This document shows positions 6,995 through 12,906 of a stretch of 16,680 nt of DNA, one piece after another. This stretch comes from CAYPKW01 sp964411425. GTDB taxonomy: Bacteria; Pseudomonadota; Alphaproteobacteria; Dongiales; Dongiaceae. The stretch is from NCBI GenBank assembly GCA_964411425.1, contig CAYPKW010000060.1:1-16680 (forward strand). Direction: 5' to 3'. Position 1 is the stretch's first letter. Every line of letters begins with the position of its first letter. Below the pieces are notes generated by a model that was not told the DNA's origin, ran no database searches, and saw only the letters and a program-made list of their open reading frames with translations. The translations under genes and the position numbers were made by a program.

Positions 6995-7873
6995 ATGGTC
7001 ACCCCGAACTTCAGCGAGACGAAACACTGGTTGAGGACGGCGCGCACGCTCACCGAGGCGCTGCCCTACATGCGCCGCTACGCCGGCAAGACCTTCGTCA
7101 TCAAGTACGGCGGGCACGCCATGGTCGACGCCGAGCTGGCCGAGGTCTTCGCGCGCGACATCGTGCTGTTGAAGCAGGTCGGCATCAATCCGATCGTCGT
7201 GCACGGCGGCGGGCCGCAGATCGGCGACATGCTGAAGCGGCTCGACATCAAGAGCGAGTTCGTCGACGGGCTCCGGGTGACGGACGCCGCCACCGTCGAG
7301 GTGGTCGAGATGGTGCTGGCCGGCAGCATCAACAAGCGGATCGTCTCGGCCATCGGCGCGGCCGGCGGCCAGGCGATCGGGCTCTCCGGCAAGGACGCCG
7401 GCCTGATTCGCGCCCGCAAGGCGCACTCGGATAAAGGCGACCTGGGCTTCGTCGGCGAGCCGGAGCACATCGAGGCGCCGGCCCTGAAGGCGCTGGAGAC
7501 GGCCGGCATGATCCCGGTGATAGCACCGGTGGGCTTCGGCGAGGCGGGCGAGACCTACAACATCAACGCCGACACGGTGGCGGGCGCGGTGGCGGCCGCG
7601 ACCAAGGCCGCCCGCCTCCTCATGCTGACCGACGTGGTGGGAGTGCTCGACAAGGACGGCCTCCTGCTCGACGACTTGACGCTCGATCGGGTGCGCGCGC
7701 TGATGGCCGACGGCACCATCTCGGGCGGCATGATCCCGAAGCTGGAGACCTGCGTCGCGGCGGTCGAGGGCGGCGTCGAGGCGGCGGTCATCCTCGACGG
7801 GCGCGTGCCGCATTCGCTATTGCTCGAGATCTTCACCAAGCACGGCGTCGGCACGATCATTCACCGGGCGTGA
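6995..7873 (+). CDS. argB: Acetylglutamate kinase
   Basis: This enzyme phosphorylates N-acetyl-L-glutamate with ATP, the second step of arginine synthesis, in the cytoplasm. It is 292 aa from the ATG at 6995; a TTG at 6983 would add four residues. The amino-acid kinase fold motifs are FVIKYGGHAM (Lys37) near the N-terminus, VVHGGGPQIG (about 68-77), and GLRVTD followed by a conserved Glu-rich helix. YNINADTVAGAVA and LLMLTDVVGVLDKDG follow, then SGGMIPKLE and the C-terminal GTIIH. An N-terminal extension (TPNFSETKHWLRTARTLTEALPYM) is the kind seen in arginine-sensitive hexameric forms, so feedback inhibition by arginine is plausible. It begins 13 nt after engB and is probably the last gene of that transcript. 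Confidence 0.97.
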   Translation: MVTPNFSETKHWLRTARTLTEALPYMRRYAGKTFVIKYGGHAMVDAELAEVFARDIVLLKQVGINPIVVHGGGPQIGDMLKRLDIKSEFVDGLRVTDAATVEVVEMVLAGSINKRIVSAIGAAGGQAIGLSGKDAGLIRARKAHSDKGDLGFVGEPEHIEAPALKALETAGMIPVIAPVGFGEAGETYNINADTVAGAVAAATKAARLLMLTDVVGVLDKDGLLLDDLTLDRVRALMADGTISGGMIPKLETCVAAVEGGVEAAVILDGRVPHSLLLEIFTKHGVGTIIHRA

Positions 7874-7960
7874 AGCGGACGCGGCGCTGCCTCGAATCGC
7901 TCCCGCGGCTTTCTCCAGTGCAGGCCCCGGTTCTCGCCGACGCGGGCCATATTCTCCGAT

Positions 7961-8048
7961 CGTCATGCCGGCGAAGGCCGGTATCCATATCGACGGTCCG
8001 CGCTGGCGGGCCAAAGGGTCCCGGCTTGCGCCGGGACGTCGATGAATG
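7961..8048. repeat. REP-like double-hairpin intergenic element
   Basis: The element opens with cgtcatgccggcgaaggccg, the form of a palindromic repeat common in proteobacterial intergenic DNA (its minus-strand translation contains WIPAFAGMT). Hairpin 1 is CCGGC-gaag-GCCGG at 7968-7981. Hairpin 2 is GTCCCGGC-ttgc-GCCGGGAC at 8018-8037, a perfect 8-bp stem. It ends near gtcgatgaatgg. Only one copy is visible in this window, so its dispersal in the genome is inferred from general familiarity with this type. Confidence 0.7.
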
Positions 8049-8124
8049 GAGGCGAACGCGCCTTGAGCGTCCTTGGCGAGGCCGCGCACCGCGCCGCGAC
8101 GACCTCATCTTGCCGCCGCGCGGG

Positions 8125-8153
8125 TTGACCGTCCGGCGCCGATGCGCTACATT
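8125..8153 (+). promoter_or_regulatory. Promoter of the Phd/PIN toxin-antitoxin operon
   Basis: TTGACC (8125-8130) is followed after 17 nt by TACATT (8148-8153). The predicted start is about 22 nt before the antitoxin ATG. The -10 box lies inside a palindrome, as expected for an autoregulated toxin-antitoxin operon. Confidence 0.6.
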
Positions 8154-8159
8154 TGTAGC
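8146..8159. promoter_or_regulatory. Operator-like palindrome overlapping the -10 box
   Basis: GCTACA-tt-TGTAGC is a perfect inverted repeat that covers the -10 box of the toxin-antitoxin promoter. Phd/YefM antitoxins generally repress their own operon by binding such sites, so this is the likely binding site of the downstream antitoxin. The assignment to that antitoxin is inference. Confidence 0.6.
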
Positions 8160-8182
8160 ACAATCGGTCGCGGAATCCTGCC

Positions 8183-8431
8183 ATGGCCACCAACGTCACG
8201 CTGCGAGACGCCAACCACAACTTCGCCAAATACGTCCGCGCGGTCCAGTCGGGCAAGGAGTTCGTCATCACGCGGCGCGGCCAACCGGTGGCGCGGCTTG
8301 CGCCCGTCGCGGCCCGACGGGCGCTCAGTCCGGAGCAGGACGCCATCCACCGTCGCCTGATGCGGCGCCTGCGCAAGGGCTGGCCGATCGCCTACCGGAG
8401 AATCGACCGGGACCTGTTGCATGAACGCTAG
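8183..8431 (+). CDS. Phd/YefM-family antitoxin
   Basis: This 82-aa protein is the antitoxin of a type II module; it would bind both the downstream PIN toxin and its own promoter. The N-terminal half has the Phd/YefM DNA-binding fold pattern: TLRDANHNFAKYVRAVQSGK, then EFVITRRGQPVARLAPV. The C-terminal half (about residues 45-82) is very arginine-rich and ends RIDRDLLHER; this would be the toxin-binding part. The ATG at 8183 follows the promoter and palindrome directly. It overlaps the toxin gene by 11 nt, so the two are translationally linked. Confidence 0.88.
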   Translation: MATNVTLRDANHNFAKYVRAVQSGKEFVITRRGQPVARLAPVAARRALSPEQDAIHRRLMRRLRKGWPIAYRRIDRDLLHER

Positions 8432-8882
8432 GAGGTTCACGCTCGACACGAACGTCCTGGTCTATGCGGCGGACAGTCGAGCGGGCGCGAAGCACGCGAT
8501 TGCGCTCGCTATCCTCGATCGCGCGCCCCGGTGCGATTCGCTCTTGGCCCTGCAGGTGCTGGGCGAGTTCTATGCCGCGGTCACCCGCAAATCGATCGTT
8601 TCACCCAGCCAGGCCGCGCAGGCAGTCCGTGGCTGGTTGGCGACCTTCGAGACCGTCGCGGCTTCGAACGGCGCGCTGCGTTCGGCTCTCGATGCGGCCG
8701 GCGTCGGCCGCCTGTCGTTCCGGGACGCCATGCTGCTGGCCACGGCGCGCGAGGCGGGCTGTTCCCTCGTTATCAGCGAGGATATGGGGGACGGCACGAG
8801 GTTCCACGGCCTCATCGTGCGCAATCCCTTCGCCGGCGGTCGGCTGCCGGCGGACCTGGCGTCGCTGCTGGGAAATTCGTAA
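8421..8882 (+). CDS. PIN-domain (VapC-like) toxin ribonuclease
   Basis: This 153-aa protein has the PIN nuclease fold, whose members cleave RNA, often tRNA or rRNA, using metal-binding acidic residues. The expected acidic residues are visible: the first Asp in TLDTNVLVYAAD (Asp9), Glu in LGEFYAAV, Asp in LSFRDAMLLATA, and Asp in VISEDMGDG. The length is a little over the usual 130-140 aa because of a C-terminal tail (FAGGRLPADLASLLGNS). The ATG at 8421 lies inside the end of the antitoxin gene. The pairing of a Phd-type rather than AbrB-type antitoxin with a PIN toxin is common in Proteobacteria. No truncation is seen, so the module looks intact. Confidence 0.9.
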   Translation: MNARRFTLDTNVLVYAADSRAGAKHAIALAILDRAPRCDSLLALQVLGEFYAAVTRKSIVSPSQAAQAVRGWLATFETVAASNGALRSALDAAGVGRLSFRDAMLLATAREAGCSLVISEDMGDGTRFHGLIVRNPFAGGRLPADLASLLGNS

Positions 8883-9052
8883 GGCTTGCGCGAGGGCTTG
8901 ATTTGTAGGAGCAAAGTCTTATAAAGTGACGGCCCCGCGCGTGCGTGGCGCGCGGCTGCTGTTTCTCATTGTGAATGAAGACGGGCGCCTCGCGGCCCCG
9001 GCCGGCGGCGGAACGGGTCGAACCGCCCCGCTCGGCGAATACTGTCCTATCC

Positions 9053-9071
9053 GCGACATATAATATGTCGC
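9053..9071. repeat. Perfect 19-bp palindrome centred on TATAAT
   Basis: GCGACATATAATATGTCGC consists of 9-bp arms around a central A. TATAAT (9059-9064) is a perfect -10 hexamer on the plus strand, but no good -35 lies 16-18 nt upstream. The form suits a dimeric regulator's operator. Its role is unknown. Confidence 0.85.
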
Positions 9072-9114
9072 GCGCCCGCTGGGCATGGGGTAGATCGCTC
9101 GTTTTTTTGTTTCT

Positions 9115-9135
9115 CCGCTGGAGAATCTCCAGCGG
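9115..9135. repeat. Perfect 21-bp palindrome next to a T-tract
   Basis: The arms CCGCTGGAGA and TCTCCAGCGG surround a single central A. A T-rich tract (gtttttttgttt) lies on its left side, i.e. 5' of the hairpin on the plus strand, so it is not an intrinsic terminator for either flanking gene. Confidence 0.85.
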
Positions 9136-9175
9136 GGGCGACGGTTCGCCGGCCGCGAGTGCGCGCTAGTCGGTC

Positions 9176-9556
9176 CTATCCGAGCCCGGTGAAGAACTCG
9201 ATCTGCCAGTTCATCTCCTCCGGCGTCATCGGGTAGTCGGTGCCGCCGCGCGGGTTGAGGGTGGCGCGGGGCGCGATGCCGGCGATGCGCAATTGGAGCT
9301 GCACCGCCGCGCGCATCGGCAGCCCCGCCTTCCAGGCGAGCGCGGTGACGCCCTTGGCGCTGCGCGAATCGAGGATCTTCTCGACGTGAATCTCGGTCAG
9401 CCCCGCCGCCTTGGCGAGGCCGCGCACCGCGCCGCGCCGGTCGCTGGCCGCGATCGCCGCGTCGAGTGGGCGATCGGGCACCGCGCTCTCCTTGGCGTCC
9501 TTGCCGCCGTTCTCCGGCGCCTCCTCCGCCAGGCGCCGGCGCGCCATCTCGGCCAC
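9176..9556 (-). CDS. Hypothetical protein resembling the C-terminal part of DUF2336 proteins (5' end uncertain)
   Basis: From the GTG at 9556 this is a 126-aa soluble, Ala/Arg-rich protein. The segment LTEIHVEKILDSRSAKGVTA, then ALAWKAGLPMRAAVQLQLRI, and the ending DYPMTPEEMNWQIEFF recall the C-terminus of alphaproteobacterial DUF2336 proteins, whose function is not established. The family call is from memory and only moderately sure. Upstream, the same frame still reads sensibly (RPDLDPAIAREVAEM) to about 9590 but has no start codon. A neighbouring frame starting with ATG at 9668 has strong third-position G/C over its first 25 codons. The real gene is therefore probably 9176-9668 (about 163 aa) with a one-base shift near 9585-9605. 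It faces the toxin operon convergently. Confidence 0.6.
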   Translation of the reverse strand: MAEMARRRLAEEAPENGGKDAKESAVPDRPLDAAIAASDRRGAVRGLAKAAGLTEIHVEKILDSRSAKGVTALAWKAGLPMRAAVQLQLRIAGIAPRATLNPRGGTDYPMTPEEMNWQIEFFTGLG

Positions 9557-9668
9557 CTCGCGCGCGATGGCCGGGTCGAGGTCCGGGCGCCCACGGCTCG
9601 CCGGTCCCGCCCCGGACCGGGTCGCGCTTCGCGCTCGCCGCGGCGGCGATTCTGTTCCGACTGGTCAT
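9557..9668 (-). pseudogene. Probable 5' part of the DUF2336-like gene, in a shifted frame
   Basis: ATG at 9668-9666 opens MTSRNRIAAAASAKRDPVRG. 23 of its first 25 codons end in G or C, then the bias collapses near 9590 and appears in the frame one base later, which continues to the stop at 9176. This pattern indicates a one-base insertion or deletion, either in the genome or in the assembly. The distance 9668-9176 is 493 nt, one more than a multiple of three. Confidence 0.5.
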
Positions 9669-9788
9669 GCCGGCGCTGATCCCGAAAGGAGGGTCACTCT
9701 AGGAACGCCGGTTTAACGACCGCTTAAGCCGACACATGCTCTAAGGGACACCTTGCGCCGCGCCCGACGCCGCCCCACTCTCCACCCC
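9669..9788. other. Divergent intergenic region before the HAD gene
   Basis: There is no clear promoter pair. A ribosome-binding-like aaaggagg (plus strand, about 9683-9692) leads only to a stop codon. AAGGGA at about 9744 precedes a TTG at 9753 that could act as an upstream start for the HAD gene. Confidence 0.4.
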
Positions 9789-10484
9789 ATGGCGATGGCC
9801 GGCGAACCCACCCTGCCAAGCGGCGGCCCGGCCGCCCTGCGGCGGGTCGAGACGTGGATCTTCGATCTCGACAACACGCTCTATCCCGCCTCCTGCAACC
9901 TGTTCGAGCAGGTGGACCGCCGCATTGGCGAGTTCGTGGTGGCCGCGCTCGGCGTCGATGCGGCCGAGGCGCGCCGGGTGCAGAAGCGTTACTTTCACGA
10001 GTACGGCACCACGCTGCGCGGATTGATGGAACGCCACCGCGTGGCGCCCGGGCCGTTCCTCGAATACGTGCACGCCATCGACGTGTCGCCGGTGCAGCCC
10101 AGCCCGGCGCTCGACGCGGCACTCGCCCGCCTGCCCGGGCGCAAGGTGGTGTTCACCAACGGCTCGGCCGCGCACGCCGACAAGGTCTTGACCCGCCTCG
10201 GCGTCGCACGGCGGTTCGACGACGTGTTCGACATCGCGGCCGCCGACTACCTGCCGAAGCCGGAGCCGGCGGCATACGCGCGGCTCGTCGAGCGCCTCGC
10301 CATCCGGCCGCGGTCGGCGGCGATGATCGACGACCTGCCGCGCAACCTCGTGCCCGCGGCGGCGCTCGGCATGGTGACGGTCCTGGTGCGCACCGGCGCC
10401 CCCTGGGCCGAGGGCGGCGAAGGCGATCACATCCACCACGCGACCGACGATCTGGTGGCCTGGCTCGAGCAGGCGGGCCGCTGA
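9789..10484 (+). CDS. HAD-superfamily pyrimidine 5'-nucleotidase-like hydrolase
   Basis: This 231-aa protein has the HAD phosphatase fold of the SDT1-like pyrimidine 5'-nucleotidase group, which removes phosphate from UMP/CMP-type nucleotides; the substrate is inferred from family. Motif I is WIFDLDNTLYP (nucleophile Asp26, acid/base Asp28). Motif II is VVFTNGS, the motif III lysine lies in YLPKPEPAAY, and motif IV is AAMIDDLPRNL. The helical cap (about 40-110) contains YFHEYGTTLRGLM, typical of this group. The ATG at 9789 is preferred; an ATG two codons on, or a TTG at 9753 with AAGGGA in front, are alternatives. It is followed 68 nt later by dapD, which seems to have its own promoter. Confidence 0.9.
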   Translation: MAMAGEPTLPSGGPAALRRVETWIFDLDNTLYPASCNLFEQVDRRIGEFVVAALGVDAAEARRVQKRYFHEYGTTLRGLMERHRVAPGPFLEYVHAIDVSPVQPSPALDAALARLPGRKVVFTNGSAAHADKVLTRLGVARRFDDVFDIAAADYLPKPEPAAYARLVERLAIRPRSAAMIDDLPRNLVPAAALGMVTVLVRTGAPWAEGGEGDHIHHATDDLVAWLEQAGR

Positions 10485-10495
10485 GGCGCTTGCCG

Positions 10496-10524
10496 TTGAC
10501 AGGCGAGGGTCGCTCGCCCATCTT
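10496..10524 (+). promoter_or_regulatory. Putative dapD promoter
   Basis: TTGACA (10496-10501, consensus -35) is followed after 17 nt by CATCTT (10519-10524, weak -10). The spacer holds the inverted repeat GGCGAG-ggtcg-CTCGCC (10502-10518), which fills it exactly. It lies about 30 nt before the dapD ATG. Confidence 0.5.
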
Positions 10525-10552
10525 CGCCGCCGGATTCCCGCCGGGCCCTCTC

Positions 10553-11410
10553 ATGCGAACCGAGGCAATGGAAACCGCCATCGACGCCGCCTGGGAACGG
10601 CGCGAGAGCCTCACTCCCGCCACCGCGGGCGAGGCGCGGGCGGCGGTCGAGGCGGCGCTCGACGGGCTCGACCGCGGCGTCTTGCGGGTGGCCGAAAAAC
10701 GAGACGGCGCCTGGCTCACGCACCAGTGGCTCAAGAAGGCAGTGCTGCTGTCGTTCCGGCTCAGCGATTCGGCGCCCATCCCCGGCGGCGGCGACTATCC
10801 GGGGCGCGGCCCATCGGCCTGGTACGACAAGGTGGCGTCGAAATTCGCCGGCTGGGGCGAGAAGGAGTTCCGCGCCGCCGGCTTCCGCGCCGTGCCCACC
10901 GCGGTGGTGCGCCGCTCCGCTTACATCGCCCCCGGCGTCGTGCTGATGCCGTGCTTCGTCAACGTCGGCGCCCGCGTCGGCCGCGGCACCATGATCGACA
11001 CCTGGGCCACCGTCGGCTCCTGCGCGCAAGTGGGCGAAGCCTGCCACATCTCGGGCGGCGCCGGCATCGGCGGCGTGCTGGAGCCGGTGCAGGCCGGGCC
11101 GGTCATCATCGAGGACAACTGCTTCATCGGCGCTCGCGCCGAGGTGGCCGAGGGCGTCGTCGTGGAACAAGGCTCGGTGCTGTCGATGGGCGTCTATCTC
11201 GGCGCCTCGACCAAAATCGTCGATCGCGCCACCGGCGAGGTGCATTTCGGCCGCGTGCCGGCGTACTCGGTGGTGGTCCCGGGCACGCTGCCGGGCCGGG
11301 CGCTCCCCAACGGCGAACCCGGCCCCGGCCTTTACTGCGCGGTCATCGTCAAGCGCGTCGACGAGCGGACCCGCGCCAAGACCTCGATCAACGAGTTGCT
11401 CAGGGATTGA
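10553..11410 (+). CDS. dapD: 2,3,4,5-tetrahydropyridine-2,6-dicarboxylate N-succinyltransferase
   Basis: This enzyme transfers succinyl from succinyl-CoA to tetrahydrodipicolinate in the succinylase branch of lysine/meso-diaminopimelate synthesis. It is 285 aa from the ATG at 10553; the ATG at 10568 (METAIDAAWERR) is an equally good start. The N-terminal helical domain has LRVAEKRDGAWLTHQWLKKA, which matches the family closely, then VLLSFRLSD. The left-handed beta-helix is built of hexapeptide repeats, from YIAPGVVLMPCFVNVGARVG through GTMIDTWATVGSCAQVG, HISGGAGIGGVLEP and IEDNCFIGARAEVAEGVVVE. It is followed immediately by dapE with almost no gap. Confidence 0.97.
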   Translation: MRTEAMETAIDAAWERRESLTPATAGEARAAVEAALDGLDRGVLRVAEKRDGAWLTHQWLKKAVLLSFRLSDSAPIPGGGDYPGRGPSAWYDKVASKFAGWGEKEFRAAGFRAVPTAVVRRSAYIAPGVVLMPCFVNVGARVGRGTMIDTWATVGSCAQVGEACHISGGAGIGGVLEPVQAGPVIIEDNCFIGARAEVAEGVVVEQGSVLSMGVYLGASTKIVDRATGEVHFGRVPAYSVVVPGTLPGRALPNGEPGPGLYCAVIVKRVDERTRAKTSINELLRD

Positions 11411-11415
11411 CCGCC

Positions 11416-12576
11416 GTGGTGGCCGCGCCGATCGATGCCGTGGCGCTCGCCCGCGACCTCATCCGATGCCCGTCGGTGACGCCCAGGGACGCGGGCGCCC
11501 TCGGTGTGCTGGAGCAGGCGCTGGGCCCGCTCGGCTTCGAGTGCCACCGCCTGCGTTTCGGCGAGGGCCCCGAGGCGGTGGAGAACCTCTACGCCCGCAT
11601 CGGGCGCGCCGGTCGCAACTTCTGCTTCGCCGGCCACACCGACGTGGTTCCCGCGGGCGACGAGAAGGGCTGGAGCGTGGGGCCGTTTGAGGCGCGCGTC
11701 TCGAACGGCATGCTGTTCGGGCGCGGGGCGGCCGACATGAAAGGGGCGGTGGCGTGCATGGTGGCCGCCGCGGCCCGCTTCCTCGCCCGCCGCGGCGCCG
11801 ATTTCGGCGGCGCCATCAGCCTGCTCATCACCGGCGACGAGGAAGGCGCCGCGGTCAACGGCACGAAGCGCGTCTTGCAGTGGCTCGCCGCGCGCGGCGA
11901 GCGACTCGACGCCTGCCTCGTCGGCGAGCCTACCAGCGCCGACCGGTTGGGCGACATGGTGAAGATCGGCCGGCGCGGGGGCCTGCACGGCCGGCTCACG
12001 GCGCACGGCGTGCAGGGCCACAGCGCCTATCCTCGGTTGGCCGACAACGCCGCCCACCGGCTGGTGCGAATGCTGGCCGCGGCGATGGCCGAGCCGCTCG
12101 ACGAGGGGACCGCCCAATTCGAGCCGTCGAGCCTACAGGTCACCACCATCGATGTCGGCAACCCGGCGGCGAACGTCATTCCGGCACGGGCCTCCGCCGC
12201 GTTCAACGTCCGCTTCAACGACCTGCAGACCCCGGCCGGCATCGAGCACTGGCTGCGCCGGCGTTTCGACGAGGTGGGCGGCGGCTACGATCTCTCGATA
12301 ACCGTCAGCGGCGAGGCGTTCTACAATCCGCCGGGGCCGCTCAGCGATCTCGTCTGCCGCGCGGTGGAGCGCCGCGTTGGCCGCCGGCCGGAACTCGGCA
12401 CCGCCGGCGGCACCTCCGATGCGCGCTTCATCAAGGACTGCTGTCCGGTGGCCGAGTTCGGACTGGTCGGCCGGACCATGCACCAAGTGGACGAGCACGT
12501 GGCGATCGCCGATCTGTCGGCCTTGACCGACATTTACGACGCCATGCTCGAGGAGTATTTCCGGCCGCCGGAGTAG
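11416..12576 (+). CDS. dapE: Succinyl-diaminopimelate desuccinylase
   Basis: This M20-family zinc hydrolase removes succinate from N-succinyl-LL-diaminopimelate, the later step of the branch begun by DapD. It is 386 aa from the GTG at 11416, which is preceded by AGGGA at 11402-11406 with a 9-nt spacer; a TTG at 11407 and a GTG at 11419 are alternatives. Metal ligands and catalytic residues are in place: FAGHTDVVPAGD (His74, Asp76), GRGAADMKGAVA (Asp107), TGDEEG (Glu142/143), VGEPTS (Glu171) and HQVDEH (His356). TAGGTSDARF near the C-terminus is also characteristic. The start lies 5 nt after the dapD stop, so the two are expected to be co-translated. Confidence 0.97.
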   Translation: MVAAPIDAVALARDLIRCPSVTPRDAGALGVLEQALGPLGFECHRLRFGEGPEAVENLYARIGRAGRNFCFAGHTDVVPAGDEKGWSVGPFEARVSNGMLFGRGAADMKGAVACMVAAAARFLARRGADFGGAISLLITGDEEGAAVNGTKRVLQWLAARGERLDACLVGEPTSADRLGDMVKIGRRGGLHGRLTAHGVQGHSAYPRLADNAAHRLVRMLAAAMAEPLDEGTAQFEPSSLQVTTIDVGNPAANVIPARASAAFNVRFNDLQTPAGIEHWLRRRFDEVGGGYDLSITVSGEAFYNPPGPLSDLVCRAVERRVGRRPELGTAGGTSDARFIKDCCPVAEFGLVGRTMHQVDEHVAIADLSALTDIYDAMLEEYFRPPE

Positions 12577-12600
12577 CGATCCACCCGGCGTCGCGGCCGC

Positions 12601-12894
12601 TCAAGCCGCCCGGGGCCTGACCTTCCGGTCGATGTCCCTGCCCGCGATCTGGCGCGCCAGCCGCAATTCGTAGGCGCTTTGCAGGTTGAGCCAGAACTCC
12701 GGCGTGCCCCTCAAATAGCGCGCCAAGCGAAGCGCGGTGTCGGCGGTAATCCCCCGCTGACCGTTGAGTATTGCCGTAATGCGGTTGACCGGAATGCCCA
12801 GCGCGGCCGCGAGGGAGCGCGCCGAAAGCCCGAGTTCCTGCAATTCGTCTCTCAGCTGTTCGCCCGGATGGATCGGGCGCATCCGATTGATCAT
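12601..12894 (-). CDS. higA: HigA-family antitoxin (XRE-type helix-turn-helix)
   Basis: This 97-aa DNA-binding antitoxin would neutralise HigB and repress the pair. It shows the HigA/VapI pattern: HPGEQLRDELQELGLSARSL, then AAALGIPVNRITAILNGQRG (helix-turn-helix, about residues 23-55), and ITADTALRLARYLRGTPEFW with LNLQSAYELRLA. It lies 12 nt downstream of higB, giving the toxin-first order usual for higBA. Its 3' end faces the end of dapE with only 24 bp between. Confidence 0.92.
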   Translation of the reverse strand: MINRMRPIHPGEQLRDELQELGLSARSLAAALGIPVNRITAILNGQRGITADTALRLARYLRGTPEFWLNLQSAYELRLARQIAGRDIDRKVRPRAA

Positions 12895-12906
12895 CCGTTC
12901 GCTCCC

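Larger units (their letters stand above)
7874..8182. other. 309-bp intergenic region between argB and the toxin-antitoxin pair
   Basis: No gene with good coding signals is seen here. The region holds a double-hairpin REP-like element (7961-8048), a 28-bp segment (8071-8098) that recurs exactly at 9409-9436, and the promoter/operator of the downstream toxin-antitoxin pair (8125-8159). No hairpin followed by a T-run is visible after argB. Confidence 0.7.
8883..9175. other. Intergenic region between convergent genes with two perfect palindromes
   Basis: This stretch of about 293 bp separates the PIN toxin from the minus-strand DUF2336-like gene. It contains a promoter-like pair TTGATT (8898-8903) and TATAAA (8920-8925). 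It also contains a 19-bp palindrome (9053-9071), a T-rich tract (9101-9112) and a 21-bp palindrome (9115-9135). A 10-mer gtcctatccg occurs at 9044 and again at 9173. No convincing gene was found; a 40-codon GTG frame at 8941-9063 is open but lacks a ribosome-binding site. Confidence 0.7.

Noticed and set aside
8941..9063. A 40-codon GTG frame (MRGARLLFLIVNEDGRL…)
   Set aside because: There is no ribosome-binding site, ordinary third-position composition and no known relative. It is kept only as part of the orphan-promoter finding.
9101..9135. Intrinsic terminator for the toxin or DUF2336-like gene
   Set aside because: The T-tract precedes the hairpin on the plus strand, and on the minus strand the hairpin is followed by A-rich sequence, so neither direction fits.
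8919..9668. A 249-codon minus-strand frame starting at ATG 9668
   Set aside because: Only its first ~25 codons have good third-position bias. The rest is a shifted reading of the DUF2336-like gene and the palindrome spacer.
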